A stretch of 64,000 bases of DNA, taken from contig OY727095.1 of NCBI GenBank assembly GCA_963402885.1, forward strand, positions 20,651,001 to 20,715,000, given 5' to 3'. Shown piece by piece: positions 10,892 to 21,992 of the stretch (position 1 is its first letter; each line of letters opens with the position of its first letter). The notes beneath the pieces are model-generated. The model did no database searches. It worked only from the letters and a program-made list of their open reading frames with translations, and was not told the DNA's origin. Origin of the DNA: Antedon bifida (Eukaryota; Echinodermata; Crinoidea; Comatulida; Antedonidae). A program made the position numbers and the translations under genes.

Positions 10892-11330
10892 GCACTAAGG
10901 TTACCATTCACATGCAAAGGAGGCTCATGTATCTTGATGTACAGCATACATCTTGATAAGTTGCACTAAGGTTACCATTCACATGCAAAGAAGGCTCAGG
11001 TATCTTGACGTACAGCATACATCTTGATAAGTTGCACTAAGGTTACCATTCACATGCAAAGAAGGCTCAGGTATCTTGACGTACAGCATACATCTTGATT
11101 AGTTGCACTAAGGTTACCATTCACATGCAAAGAAGGCTCAGGTATCTTGACGTACAGCATACATCTTGATAAGTTGTACTAAGGTTACCATCCACATGCA
11201 AAGAAGGCTCAGGTATCTTGACGTACAGCATACATCTTGATAAGTTGCACTAAGGTTACCATTCACATGCAAAGAAGGCTCAATCAGGTATATTGATGTA
11301 CAGCATACATCTTTATAAGTTGCTGAAAAT
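10892..11330. repeat. 71-bp minisatellite, about six units
   Basis: The word gcactaaggttaccattc starts at 10892, 10963, 11034, 11105, 11176 (with one change) and 11247, an exact 71-bp period. Units differ by a few substitutions, and the last one contains a small insertion and decays. Open frames across the array are by-products of the period. The flank 11331-11725 has no recognisable feature. Confidence 0.95.
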
Positions 11331-11725
11331 GTGTTGCTTGACGTGCAACAAGCCACTCCTTAATGAATGCCTCAAACTGGTTCTAAGTTGTTATCTTCTT
11401 GTTCAACTCTACAATTGTTTCCTCTCTGACATCATAGCTGAATCATGATTGGACAAAGTTGTTAATGCTTGTGTTTCCATCATTTAATACCTGTTTCCAG
11501 GTATGCAAGAATTGAATCATTGTTTAAAAACGAAACAAGGACTTGTTCTAAAACAGAAACAGTTTAAAATAAGTGCAAAATAAACCTGTAATATTATTTC
11601 CGTAACATGATCCATATATTTGTTAAGCCATTTAAGAGATAGAAATAAAAGTTCAGAAGGCCTATGGTTTATAATGAACTATTGGATAAATGATAGGATA
11701 GGTTGACAGTGACATATTACTTTTA

Positions 11726-12429
11726 TTATTTAAACGCTGATTTCAAATCAAGTACGCTAAGAATCTGTGCATTAGCGTTACCTATTGTTTTCAAAGTTTT
11801 GGCTAACAAGGGGAATGGGTGATTAATAATTCTGGAATTTAGATAGCGGAAGTCTGTGACAACTATTTTATCTGTCGAATTTTTCTTTGAAACCAGAAGG
11901 ACAGGGGAAGTATACGATTGGTGTCCTACTGCTAAGATTCCTAGTTTGACTAATTTGTTCAATTCGGCCTCAATAACATGTTTGTCTTTGTCTGTCGCGA
12001 AGTATGGTCGAATAAAAAATGGTTCATCATTAGAGAGGTGTATGTCAGCTTTGAAGTTTGGGCAGCTAGATAGTTCACCATATAGTGAAAATGCGTTTCT
12101 GTTTTGTTGTAATGTTTTATATAGATCTTCTTTTTCTCTATTTGTTAAAACGCTGTCTGTTAAATCAACTTGTTTTCTGATTATTTCTTCCTCAGTTAAA
12201 GATAGCAATGGGTCTGTACGTTCTAAGTGTGGGTACTTGTTTGCGTTGTCATTGGTCAACTTTATTCTATCTATTGGTAGGTCGTTAGTAATTGTTACAA
12301 TGTTGGTTAAATGAAGGCTCGCGATAGGTTGATGTGTATTAAGAGATACATTTTTGTTTGTGTTGTTAGTGATATCAATGTTGGTTTCTCCTCTATGTAA
12401 TTTTACTAACATATCCGATGGACAAAGTT
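11726..12429 (-). pseudogene. Gypsy pol fragment: start of reverse transcriptase
   Basis: The minus-strand frame matches residues of the complete pol at 30320-31018. It includes the proline- and leucine-rich linker, the first RT motifs around VVTDFRYLNSRI and the LDLKSAF block with the first catalytic aspartate, and then stops. Two codons present in the complete copy after NSRI are missing here. The break falls just beyond the first RT aspartate, so the HHDD box and everything downstream is lost. The upstream continuation lies beyond the LINE at 17457. Confidence 0.9.
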
Positions 12430-13185
12430 GGAGATAGATCCATTTTTGTTGAAAAAATGAAAACCTCGATTCCAAGGCAAGTCACGATAAATGGTTTTAA
12501 AGCCCGCATATTTCATGAAGGGCAAGAATTAAGATGCACAAAATGTCTCAAAGTAGGTCATCTGTCATACAATTGCAGAGTAGATGCTGTCTGTCTCAAA
12601 TGCAACCAGGAAGGGCATATGAAAAATAAATGTCCAAATTCAAACAAATCAAATTCAAACTCATCTGTCGGATCACCAGGATCTTACATCAATCAAATGT
12701 GGGAATCATTTGTTGGCAATAAAGCTGACGAGGTATCTAGACCTGAAGAACAGAGAGAAGACAGTGCAAACTTACGCAAGATAGAAGAAGGAAAAATCAA
12801 TAAAAGTGTATTTAGCGTGAGCGATTCAAGCAGTGTGGAGAAAAGTGACGAGGAAACATTTGATTGTGTGCAGAATGGAAATAAAAGTCTGCCAAATGAA
12901 AAGGAAGAAAGTACCATTAATGATGGTTTGACCACAAAAAATACCAAAGAAAGTAATGAAGAGCAGGAACAAGTAACCGATTACTTTGATGCTTCTACCA
13001 GTAAAAGTGATAAAAATACCAAGGTTAAAAAAAGCGGGAAAGGTACACAAGAACAGCCTTCTTCCTCTACAACATCTTCTACTTCTACAAGTGCCAAGAA
13101 TGTTGAACAAGACCAAAATCAAAACATGACATCGGAAGGAAATCAAGCAACACCTAAAAGAAATCTTAGAAAGAAGAAAAAATAG
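12418..13185 (+). CDS. LINE ORF1 (nucleic-acid-binding, truncated) with host-supplied start
   Basis: The 255-codon frame encodes two CCHC zinc knuckles, C-T-K-C-x4-H-x4-C (about residues 40-53) and C-L-K-C-x4-H-x4-C (about 59-72). A long Ser/Glu/Lys-rich tail with a basic end follows. Tx1-type ORF1 proteins have an RRM-like region before such knuckles; only its last part (about 30 residues, IPRQVTINGF) remains. The first four codons (12418-12429, ATG GAC AAA GTT) come from antisense Gypsy DNA, so the frame is a chance fusion across the insertion junction. The product would bind LINE RNA, but translation of this copy is unproven. Confidence 0.8.
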   Translation: MDKVGDRSIFVEKMKTSIPRQVTINGFKARIFHEGQELRCTKCLKVGHLSYNCRVDAVCLKCNQEGHMKNKCPNSNKSNSNSSVGSPGSYINQMWESFVGNKADEVSRPEEQREDSANLRKIEEGKINKSVFSVSDSSSVEKSDEETFDCVQNGNKSLPNEKEESTINDGLTTKNTKESNEEQEQVTDYFDASTSKSDKNTKVKKSGKGTQEQPSSSTTSSTSTSAKNVEQDQNQNMTSEGNQATPKRNLRKKKK

Positions 13186-13318
13186 CGGGTTGTTTTATGC
13201 AAGAGTTATCTTGTTGGATCCTTTTTTAGTATTGGAAGTTTTTTTCTTCCGTTTTTTTTTATATCATCTATACCAGTATACATAGCGTTATCTTAACAGC
13301 AAATAACTTTTAAATAAT
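13186..13318 (+). other. Spacer between LINE ORF1 and ORF2
   Basis: This 133-bp T-rich spacer contains no open frame. ORF2 starts at the first ATG downstream (13319), which immediately precedes the first recognisable endonuclease motif (S-L-N-V-R-G-L). Confidence 0.6.
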
Positions 13319-16300
13319 ATGGCAAGCAATACTTTGCATTGTGTTTCGCTAAATGTCAGAGGTCTACGTAACCAAACCAAGCAAAGAGAAATCTTCAAAT
13401 GGTGCAATGATCAAAATACAGATATACTGCTTATCCAAGAAACACATTTTACGCCAGAGTTGTTAACCAAGGTTAATGTTCTCTGGAATGGCACCTGCTT
13501 TCATAGCACAGGAAGTTCTAGTAGCGCTGGAGTATCTATTCTTTTTAAAAAAGAGTTTGATTTTAGATTAATTAACACGTGCATTGATAAAAATGGAAGG
13601 TATATTATTGTTAAAATAGAAATGTTTAAAAAAAGCTATGTTTTTGTTAATATATATGCGCCAAATAATTGTAAAATAAGAAGTGTGTTTTTTAGAGAGA
13701 TTCAGAAAGACATAGCCAGCATGGTTGATATCGAAAAAGATAAAATTGTGATTGGAGGAGATATAAATTGTGTTTTGAATAGAAAATATGACCAAAAAAA
13801 TAGCGCTGAGCGAAAAGATAAATCAGTTTTTACTGTTAAAAATTTTATGAGTAAACTAAACCTAGTTGATGTTTGGAGAAAATGCAACCCTGAAAAAACA
13901 CACTTTACATGGCGTAGAAAATGTGGTCAAATCTATAGACGACTAGATTATTGGCTGGTCTCGAAAGGATTGTTAGATTGTAATGAGGTCATATCATGTG
14001 ACATAAGACCTGCAATACTTACTGACCATCAAGCAATATCTTTAAAGATTGGGTCTAATGAATCAAAAAGAGGTCGGGGCTATTGGAAATTAAATAATAG
14101 CCTTCTAAATAATGTTGAATATCAGAATACTATAAAAAAGATTATCAGAGAGACGCAAACAAATTATAATGAACTTAATATCAGTGTAGTGTGGGAACTT
14201 ATAAAAATAAAAGTCAAGGAAGTTTCCAGTTATTATGGTAAAAAATTAAACAGAGAAAAGATTAAAGATAAAGAAATATTACAAAATTGTATTAAAACAC
14301 TAAATGAGAAATTAATTAACAATTCGAGTATTGATAATGAAGAAATTGAGACAGAAATAGATCTAAAAACAAAGGAATTAGAAAATATTTACAGTAAAGA
14401 AACGAAAGGTGCATATATACGATCAAGGGTTAAATGGATAGAGGAGGGTGAGCGTAGCACAAAATACTTCTTAGGTTTAGAGAAAAGTAATGGATCAAAA
14501 AAGCATATAAAATGTATTTAAAAAAATAATGGTAAATTATTGAAAAAACCAAAGGAAATCATATGTGAAGAAATAAGATTCTTTAAGAAATTATATGCTA
14601 ATAAGGGAATTTCCCAAGCAAAAATATGTGACTATCTAGATCATTCAAATGTAAATAGTTTAACAAATGAAGAAAAAACAAGTTGTGAAGGTTTAATCAC
14701 AGTACAAGAATGCAGTGAAGCATTAAAACTTATGAAATTGAATAAAGCCCCAGGGTATGATGGTTTAACTGTTGAGTTTTACAAATATTTTTGGGAAGAG
14801 CTCAAGTATTTAATATGTGATGTTTTTAATGAATGCTATTTAAATAGCGAAATGAGCAATACACAAAGACGTGGTGTTATTAATCTGTTATACAAGAAAG
14901 GGGATAAAAATCTACTAGAAAATTGGCGTCCTATTACTCTGCTAACTACAGATTATAAAATATTAACACACATCCTTAGTAATAGGTTACATAAGGTAAT
15001 TAAATCAGTTGTAAATAGTGACCAGAAAGGTTATATCAAAGGTCGTTTTGCTGGAGAAAACATCAGGCTCATTGATGATCTCCTATACTATACTGTTGAA
15101 GAAGATGTTGAAGGTGCTTTTTTGTCACTTGATTTTAGAAAAGCATTTGACTCTGTGAGTAGAGAGTTCATGTTTAAGGTGTTGGAAAAATTTAATTTTG
15201 GACAGTCCTTTTGTAAATGGGTAAAAACAATTTATAACAACACAGAATGTGTCATTATTAACAATGGATGGGTATCTGAAAATTTTGAAATGAAATGTGG
15301 TATACGACAAGGATGTCCCTTGTCAGCATTACTATTTCTGTTGGTTGTAGAAACAATGGCAAGTAATCTAAGAAATGATCAACACTTTAAAGGAATTTTG
15401 CTACCTGGTCCTATAAAAGAGGAAGTGCGTATAGCACAACTTGCAGATGATACAGTATTGTTTGCAGGAAGTGAAAAAAGTATAAAAAGAGGTCTTTTCA
15501 TTGTTAATAATTTCTGTGAAGTATCTGGTTTAAGCTTAAACAAGAACAAAACTAGTGCCATGTGGATTGGTAAAAATAGATTTAAAAAAGATAAACCATT
15601 TAATTTAAATTGGGTCACTGATCCTATAAAAATCTTAGGAATATACTTAGGTTATGATACTGAAGCATGTAAAGAATTAAACTGGGCTAAAAAATTAACA
15701 AACCTTGAAAAAGTATTAAACTCTTGGAAATCAAGGAATCTTACAATTTTTGGAAAAGTCACAGTTTTAAAAAGTTTAGCGTTAGCCTCATTAATATACA
15801 ATGCATCCATAATTGATGTGCCTGAAAGTGTTATTAAAAGGATAACACAATTGTCTTATGAATTTCTTTGGAATGGAAAAACTGAAAAAATAAAAAGAAA
15901 AACATTAATTGGTAAAGTAGTTGAGGGTGGCATTAATATGCCAGATTTTGCTACTCAAGTTAAAACACTTAAAATCACATGGGTAAAGAGACTTCTTTGT
16001 AGAAAACATGTAAAATGGAAAGTACTTCCACTGTATTACATAAACAAGATTGGAGGTGAATATATGGTTTTGAATATGTCAAACTTGAATATAAGAAAGG
16101 GCAGTTTTTTGTTTGCTAAGATGCCTTTATTTTATTCAACTGTAATAAAAAGTTGTGCAGAATTTAATACAAATATAAACAATAAGGTAAAATCTTATAA
16201 TGATGTTATACAAGAAAACCTTTGGGGTAATAAGGAAATTGTTTGTAAAAACACTACCTTGTTTTATGAAACGTGGAGTAATGTAGGTTTCAATCAGATC

Positions 16301-17035
16301 AATGATTTAGTAAAAATCAATAGACTAATGAACCCACATGAAATTTTAATAAAATTAAATGTCAAAAGAAATTGGCTTAGTGAATAAGCTACACTTATGC
16401 AAGCTATTCCTAAATGTTGGCTGGATTTAATAAAAAATTATAATGGAAATAAATTTAAATTAAATTCAGATGATTATAACATAAATAAGATATTTCAGAT
16501 GAAAACAAAACAGATATATTCAAGTTTTATAGAAGGTATGTTTGTTGCTCCTATTACCATTCCCAAATGGGAAAAAGAAATTGGTATTGAAATTACAAAC
16601 TGGTTTGATATTTGGTCAAGAAAAGTAAAAAATGAGAAAAACAAAAAATATGCACAACTTAATTACGAATTGCTTCTTAGAATTTTACCAACAAATTTAC
16701 AATTGTATAAATGGAAAATTAAAAACACAAAAAAATGTGAGTTATGTGATGTAACTGAGGATGAAAACCACATGTTTTTCAAATGTAAAAGCAATGTCTT
16801 ATTATGGAAAAAAATCAATGAAATATTTAAAAAGTTAGATAATAGTAACTGTTCTTTTGAAGAACTAGTTTTTGGATCTGAATGCAACATAAAGAATAAG
16901 TTATACTCAATTGCTCTATATTCTATATATAAAATAAAAATATTGTCAGAATTAAATAGGTCAATCTGTAAAAACTCATGGATTATGTTTAAAAATATAC
17001 TTACACAAGAGCATTCCATGAATGTATTTTATTAA
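13319..17035 (+). pseudogene. LINE ORF2: endonuclease and reverse transcriptase with two in-frame stops
   Basis: One frame of 1239 codons is interrupted only by TAA at 14519-14521 and 16385-16387; no frameshift was found. The N-terminal 240 residues are an apurinic-type endonuclease (LNVRGL, IQETH, NIYAPN, GGDINCVLN, RRLDYWL, TDH). The RT spans about residues 470-760 with NKAPGYDG, DFRKAFDSV, GIRQGCPLSALLF and the catalytic LADDTVLF box (aspartates near 710-711). A C-terminal C-x2-C-x7-H-x4-C motif sits near 1139. Length and motif order fit Tx1/L1-group ORF2. It would nick target DNA and copy LINE RNA, but the stops disable it unless read through. Confidence 0.9.
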
Positions 17036-17456
17036 TTTTTTTTTTTATTTTATTTTTTTTATTTTGAAGGTTACTGTAAATAAAGTAATTTGTACAAAAA
17101 TGTAAATAGTATAAATAAAACAGAAAGAGAAAAAAAAAAGGAAAAACACTAAAAAGGAGAGTAAACAAGAAGCACGGAAAAAGCTATACTATACAAGAAA
17201 CTAGTTGCTTTTGATTCTATATATGTATTGATATTGTTTCTGTTTATATGTAATGTAAATGTATAAATGATTGCTTACAGACTTCTTTTATTTTTAAAGA
17301 TGTAAGGGGAAACTTTATATTTATAAATGAAAATATTTATATATTTAAAAAGATAATACGCAAACATAAAAAAAAAAAATTGTTTATTTATCAAAATGAT
17401 TATGTTTTGAAATGAAATAAAGGTGAGTGAACCTCACAAAAGAGAAAAACAAAAAA

Positions 17457-17990
17457 AAAGTTTAGAAATATGTGTAGTTGCATGTAGAACAACATCAGAA
17501 TTGCGTACAAAGGCGGGAACCCTTCCTTTTAATTTAACTGTTTTAGTATCACCGGGTTTAATAAAAATCTTGTGGACAGGACGAAAGCTAAAAATCTTTG
17601 GTCTAATGCGAAAAGTATTTTCTTTAAAATTTAAAGTACCGTCGAGTTCAGACAATGTTTCGGTTCCAAGTATCAGGTCAATACCTGTCAAATTTTTAAC
17701 GATTAACGCAGAAATTTTAAATTTGTGTCCTTGGATAAATAATTTGAATTGCACTAAGTGGTTGGCATATAAGAAGTCACCGTTACCTAATCGAAATTTA
17801 GTTGTGTTCACTTTAACTGGCTTTAGACGCGATAAATAAAGTGATGAATTAACGTAAGATTGTGAGATTATAGTTCTAGTTGAACCACTGTCAAATAAAG
17901 TTAAAACATTTCTACCGTCTGGTAAATTTCCTTTAACGTAATTTCTGTCGTTAAGTAACAAATCAATCTTATCTGAATTCCCTAAATATT
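17457..17990 (-). pseudogene. Gypsy pol fragment: protease region
   Basis: The minus-strand frame (to 17961 and slightly beyond) matches the N-terminus of the complete pol at 29790-30318. It keeps the retroviral-type aspartic protease motif LFDSGSTRTIIS and the HATTHIS block, then runs into the LINE tail. Point differences from the young copy are few. Its continuation is 12429-11726 on the other side of the LINE. Confidence 0.9.
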
Positions 17991-18028
17991 TTGCCTTAAA
18001 ATTGTCGTCTTTAGTATGGGGGGCCAGA

Positions 18029-19013
18029 TTATAGGCGGCATCTAGTCCCCTTTTTAAAAATCCTGCTGATGGCTAGGGTAATAATTGTTTGACTGTTGGT
18101 AGGGTATGGTGGGGGATAATTTCCGTAAGAGCGGTTTCGTTGTTGGCAGTGCTTTTGTATGTGGCCTGGCTTACAGAAATAACAGGTTGGGGGAGGTTGT
18201 CTATATATTGGGGTAGGTGGGGTCTGGAATCGGGGTTTGTATGGGCTTGGGCCTCGGGTTCGTCTTGGAGAATAATTTCGACTTGGGGAGCGTGAGCGTC
18301 GAGTATCGTCATTAAGGGATCGTTTTGTTGAGGCTATGTCTACTTTAAGAGAATTTATTTCATGTTGGAGCGATTCGATACTATTATTTGTTTCCTTGTT
18401 GATGTTGAATGAAACTTCCCGTGGGGAATCATCCACGGAAAGATCAAAGTAATTTTGTGCGCTATTTACGATATTATCAAGTGTGGCATCGATTGGGGTG
18501 GACATGGCAACTGCTGCTCTGCATTTTGGTGGAAGGGTCGAAATAAATTTATTTTTTATCTGCTGGTCAGCGTAGCCAATTCTGTCTGCAGCCTGTTTGA
18601 TTCTGGTTAAGTGTTTTTCGGCATTGTCGCCAGTATTATAAGTAATTGAATCGTATTCTCTTATGTGAGCATAGATTGATTTGTTTTTGCTGAACCTGTT
18701 AATGAATTGGGTTTTCAAGGATTCCAGGGAATCGAACTGCTTCCCTTCTATCCACAGTCTAGCTTGGCCCTGAAGGCTACGTTTGAAAATACTTATGACA
18801 TTAAGTAATTGGGCATTATTTTCAGGGTTTTTTAAAGTGTGGGCCTCAAGGTAGTCGGTAAATGATAAATAGTGTGCACTACATTGATCGTGATCGGTGA
18901 TAGAACCATCGTATCTTTTGGGCAGAAAATCCGTTTGTCTTAAATGGGGCACGGGATGAGGATGGACGGGCTCATTTACAATTACTTCATTACTTCAACG
19001 TCAACCATACTTT
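18029..19013 (-). pseudogene. Gypsy gag, old copy, frameshifted
   Basis: The frame matches the complete gag at 28772-29725: the VISIFKRSLQGQARLWIEG capsid block and the R/S-rich linker are present. Two lesions are visible. Near the start codon (about 18985-18995) extra bases shift the first residues out of frame. At the zinc knuckle (CYFCKPGHIQKHC instead of CYYCGKSGHIARHC) bases are lost and the following residues differ. The TTTTTAA word at the gag end is conserved with the young copy. Confidence 0.9.
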
Positions 19014-19740
19014 ATAATATTAATTATTAATCAAATATCAAAAACAATTTAGTGTATATATATAAACTCTCACTTTTCAATCAAGGTTACAAATCAAAAA
19101 TCAAAATGGCTTTGACTTACCCCAATGCTTCGGATCCAATTAAAAACGAATTAAAGGAAATGCAAAAAGTGTTCAACAATGTTCAAATGATCAAACAACG
19201 AATTAAAGGAATGCTAAAAGTGCTCATCAATGTTCAAAATTAAAAAACTAAATGTTAAAAAAAACGTTCGAAAAAAATTGAAAGTGTCCAAACGAAACGT
19301 TCTTGTCCGCTTGCTTCTGTTTTCCGTCTTGAGTCTTCTTGTGTCTTCCTTGATTGTCTTCTTTGTCTTCATCCAACGGTTATACGAAATTAAAAAAATT
19401 CTGCTTGTCTCGATCCAGTTAAATGCTTATTTGAAAAAAAAATTCTGCTTGTCTCGATCCAGTTAAAATGCTTACTTGAAAAAGAAATTCTGCTTGTCTC
19501 GATCCAGTTAAATGCTTACTTGAAAAAAAATTCTGCTTGTCTGATTAAAATATAAATTTCAGCTTGTCTTCGTGTAATTTTCGGTTTTCTCCTATCAAAC
19601 AAATATCTGGCTGGTTTTCTTCGTCTTCGTCTCTTGTTCTGTTTCAAGAAATTATTTCTTGCTGTTATTTTCTGTTTCTTGTTGTCTTGTTAATTCTGGT
19701 TTCCTCGCTCTGTTCCTTATAAAATTTGGGTCTTCCACCA
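19014..19740 (-). other. Gypsy leader with 44-bp tandem repeats and primer-binding site
   Basis: This is the untranslated leader between 5' LTR and gag on the minus strand. The word attctgcttgtctcgatcc recurs at 19398, 19442 and 19487, with a partial one at 19530, giving about 3.5 units of 43-45 bp. The young copy has fewer, more degenerate units. The presumed primer-binding site (TGGTGGAAGACCC on the minus strand) is at 19728-19740, directly against the LTR. Confidence 0.75.
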
Positions 19741-20408
19741 TGTAATATAGTGTTATGAGGTTTCTGACTTGTAAGGAAGACTCTTACTCGCTTGACTGCA
19801 GTAACACATATATTGTTTATTCAGTATAATACTTGATACAATGATACTTATAATATACAACTATAAGTATAAGGATAAGGATAAGGAACAGAGGATACAG
19901 TGATGCTGTTGGTGAGGTGTGAGTGTAGATGTTCTTCTGGAGAAGTGGCTGTGAGGTGTGTGCTCCGTGAAGTGGCTGTAAGGTGTGTGCTCCGTGAGGT
20001 GGCTGTAAGGTGTGTCTGGGCTCTTCTGAAACTTGCGGGTATATTGGCTTCGGTTCATTTGCATATGTCATTACGTTATCTGTGAAGCTAATGATTGGTC
20101 CTAAGTTGATTCAGGGGTGTTTAGGTAGAAGTGATTGATCTTATCTGGGGAGGTTACAATGATGAATTGGCCCTGTCGAATCTTTGCTTAAAACTGTCAA
20201 TATCTAATTGGTTTACGATGGGAACGGTTAGAGAGGTCAAATAAACTGTTTACTTTTGGGATTTAATTATGAGCTAAATGGACTAAATGTACTTTTGAAA
20301 CATCTGGACAATTTCTCCACTGGACTTTCTGGGTCAAATTCATGAACTCAATTGAATTCTAATACAAAGGTTGATTTCTAAATTATAAATGAATATCATT
20401 ATATTACA
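19741..20408 (-). repeat. 5' LTR of the old Gypsy copy
   Basis: On the minus strand it begins TGTAATATAATGAT at 20408 and ends TACA at 19741, matching the young LTR. It is 668 bp against 554 bp. Part of the difference is a 27-bp tandem repeat (word gtggctgt at 19945, 19972 and 19999). Sequence divergence from the young LTRs is obvious by eye. Confidence 0.85.
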
Positions 20409-21111
20409 ATAACAATAACAATATTACTGTATTTCTTTAACAACATCTTTTTCTCACTAACATTCCACATTTCAGAAACCTGCCTGTAGATCTCTGTGAC
20501 CAATTATTAATTTTAAAAAATAACCGTTTTAAGCTTAACCCTAAGAATTATCTTAGCGACCTGTTTTAAATAATATATATAAATATAACATTTTTTAATG
20601 TATTTTTTTAGCTATATGTAAATTAATACTGTAATATACCATAATTAAATACAATTGCAGAATTCTAAAGTTTTATCTTAATCTTATAAGAATTCTTGTT
20701 TTTTATGTGTGCAATTCATTTTATGTAGTATGTGGGTCTATTTCTATTTTCTCTCAAAGGTAATTACATTTATAACCTTTAGGTGATCTTTACACTAGAC
20801 TAATTATGTATTTTTTCATGTGATTCGATTATACAAATCTGTATAATCTTTAAATTTTTGCTGGCAGTGTAAAAGGAATATTTTAATATAAGGCTATTGG
20901 CATTGATTCAACATTGTCCATAAAAGCTCCATTGCATCAAAGAATGTAAATAAAATAGGTCCCAACTGTACATAGAATATGGCAAGGAAGAAGCAGACAA
21001 GAGAAGATACAAGATGCAATCAAAGTAACCATTTGGAAAACAATAATTGTATATTAAATATACAAGGCTTCATTATTGAGATAATTAAGGGTTGTTAGGT
21101 CATTAATAATT
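20409..21111. other. No recognisable feature
   Basis: AT-rich sequence between the old Gypsy LTR and the first SINE. No open frame with protein character, no tandem repeat and no RNA gene was seen. Confidence 0.5.
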
Positions 21112-21453
21112 ATTTTTATTTATTTTATGTCTTTAGGCAATGTGGCCAAGGATTACCAATAGTGAATTAATCACTGTCCTATCAGATAGGTGGTAATCCC
21201 CCTGATACAGGGGCTATTTTGTGAACCAGTTCACCGGGGTAACCCCTTTTCGAATAATGAACTAGGTTCTTTAAAGTGCACACAGGTTATAACTGTGCAC
21301 ACTGGACCTACGGTTTATAGTCCTTATCCGAGAAGACTTGTTCCACCACCAGAACTAGGAGCGAGTCGGCCTCGAACCCTTGCCGATGTTGTTGGCTCTT
21401 TAGGTACGGTAAACGGCGCCCCTGCCTTAACCGCTCGGCCATTTGACTCGCTC
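21112..21453 (-). mobile_element. tRNA-derived SINE, copy 1
   Basis: On the minus strand the element starts with a tRNA-like head (21453-21359). It has an A box TGGCCGAGCGGTTAAGGC of leucine/serine tRNA type, a B box GGTTCGAGGCC and an acceptor-like stem GCGAGTC/GACTCGC. A body shared with copy 2 follows (aaccgtaggtccagtg to ggggttaccccgg). The 3' tail (cctaaagacataaa) is shared with 6703-6780 and 10637-10711 rather than with copy 2. Internal boxes would allow RNA polymerase III transcription. Confidence 0.85.
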
Positions 21454-21992
21454 AAATGTTATACTGATATGATAACATGATCTTTGACAATGACAATGAC
21501 ATTCAAATATCTCAGTCCAGTCGGTTTGACTTGAAATGGGCTTCTTTCATATATAAATTTACGTATGGGCAAAATTTGGTAAATCGCGCGTAACTTCTGG
21601 CATTTTTACACGATGGTATATAAATTGGTACATGATGTCGATACTGATTTTTAACACCTAATAAAATACATAACACTTATTATGTTAAGTTAGATAATTA
21701 GTTACTGACAATTAAAACGAATTTAGGTTTTTAATTACAAAAAAGAGCTGCACGCATCGTTACAAACATTTTTAATTATAAAACAACATGTGGCGACGAC
21801 ATAATAAATGATCTATCTTGGAAAACATTTCAAATAAGAAAAAATTATGCGATTATCATGTTTAATGTTCAAATGTTTTAACATGGTACTGCACCTTCAA
21901 GACTATGTATGATATAGAAATGGTGTTTTAATTAATACTGTACTAATAGGAATTGATTTGACCAAATAATCAAACTAGCCTAGGCTAGTATA
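21454..21992. other. Interval between the two SINEs, nothing recognised
   Basis: AT-rich sequence with no coding frame of substance. A microsatellite-like TTTG run begins at its right end and belongs to the tail of SINE copy 2. Confidence 0.5.

Larger units (their letters stand above)
12430..17456 (+). mobile_element. 5'-truncated Tx1-like LINE inserted in the old Gypsy copy
   Basis: The element begins within ORF1, carries a full-length but interrupted ORF2, and ends in an A-rich tail just before 17457. The Gypsy word AAAGTT is found on both sides (12424-12429 and 17457-17462), consistent with a short target duplication made by target-primed reverse transcription. 5' truncation is typical of LINE insertion. 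The region 17036-17456 is the 3' untranslated part, AT-rich and without coding sequence. Confidence 0.9.
11731..20408 (-). mobile_element. Old 3'-truncated Gypsy copy, split by a LINE
   Basis: Comparison with the complete copy at 27444-36614 shows, reading on the minus strand, the 5' LTR (20408-19741), leader, gag, the first part of pol, then a break inside the reverse transcriptase at 11731. RNase H, integrase and the 3' LTR are missing. A Tx1-like LINE interrupts it between 12429 and 17457. Frameshifts in gag and substitutions throughout show it is an inactive, older relative of the young copy. Confidence 0.9.

Noticed and set aside
10892..11330. CRISPR-like array
   Set aside because: The whole 71-bp unit repeats with no unique spacers, and the genome is eukaryotic.
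11138..11356. Open frame over the minisatellite
   Set aside because: The repeating peptide simply reflects the 71-bp tandem period.
18089..18295. Plus-strand Trp/Gly-rich open frame
   Set aside because: It is the antisense shadow of the proline/arginine-rich linker of the old Gypsy gag.
21359..21453. Functional tRNA-Leu/Ser gene
   Set aside because: The A and B boxes and acceptor-like stem are present, but no proper anticodon arm can be drawn and the unit is repeated with a shared non-tRNA body, so it is a SINE head.
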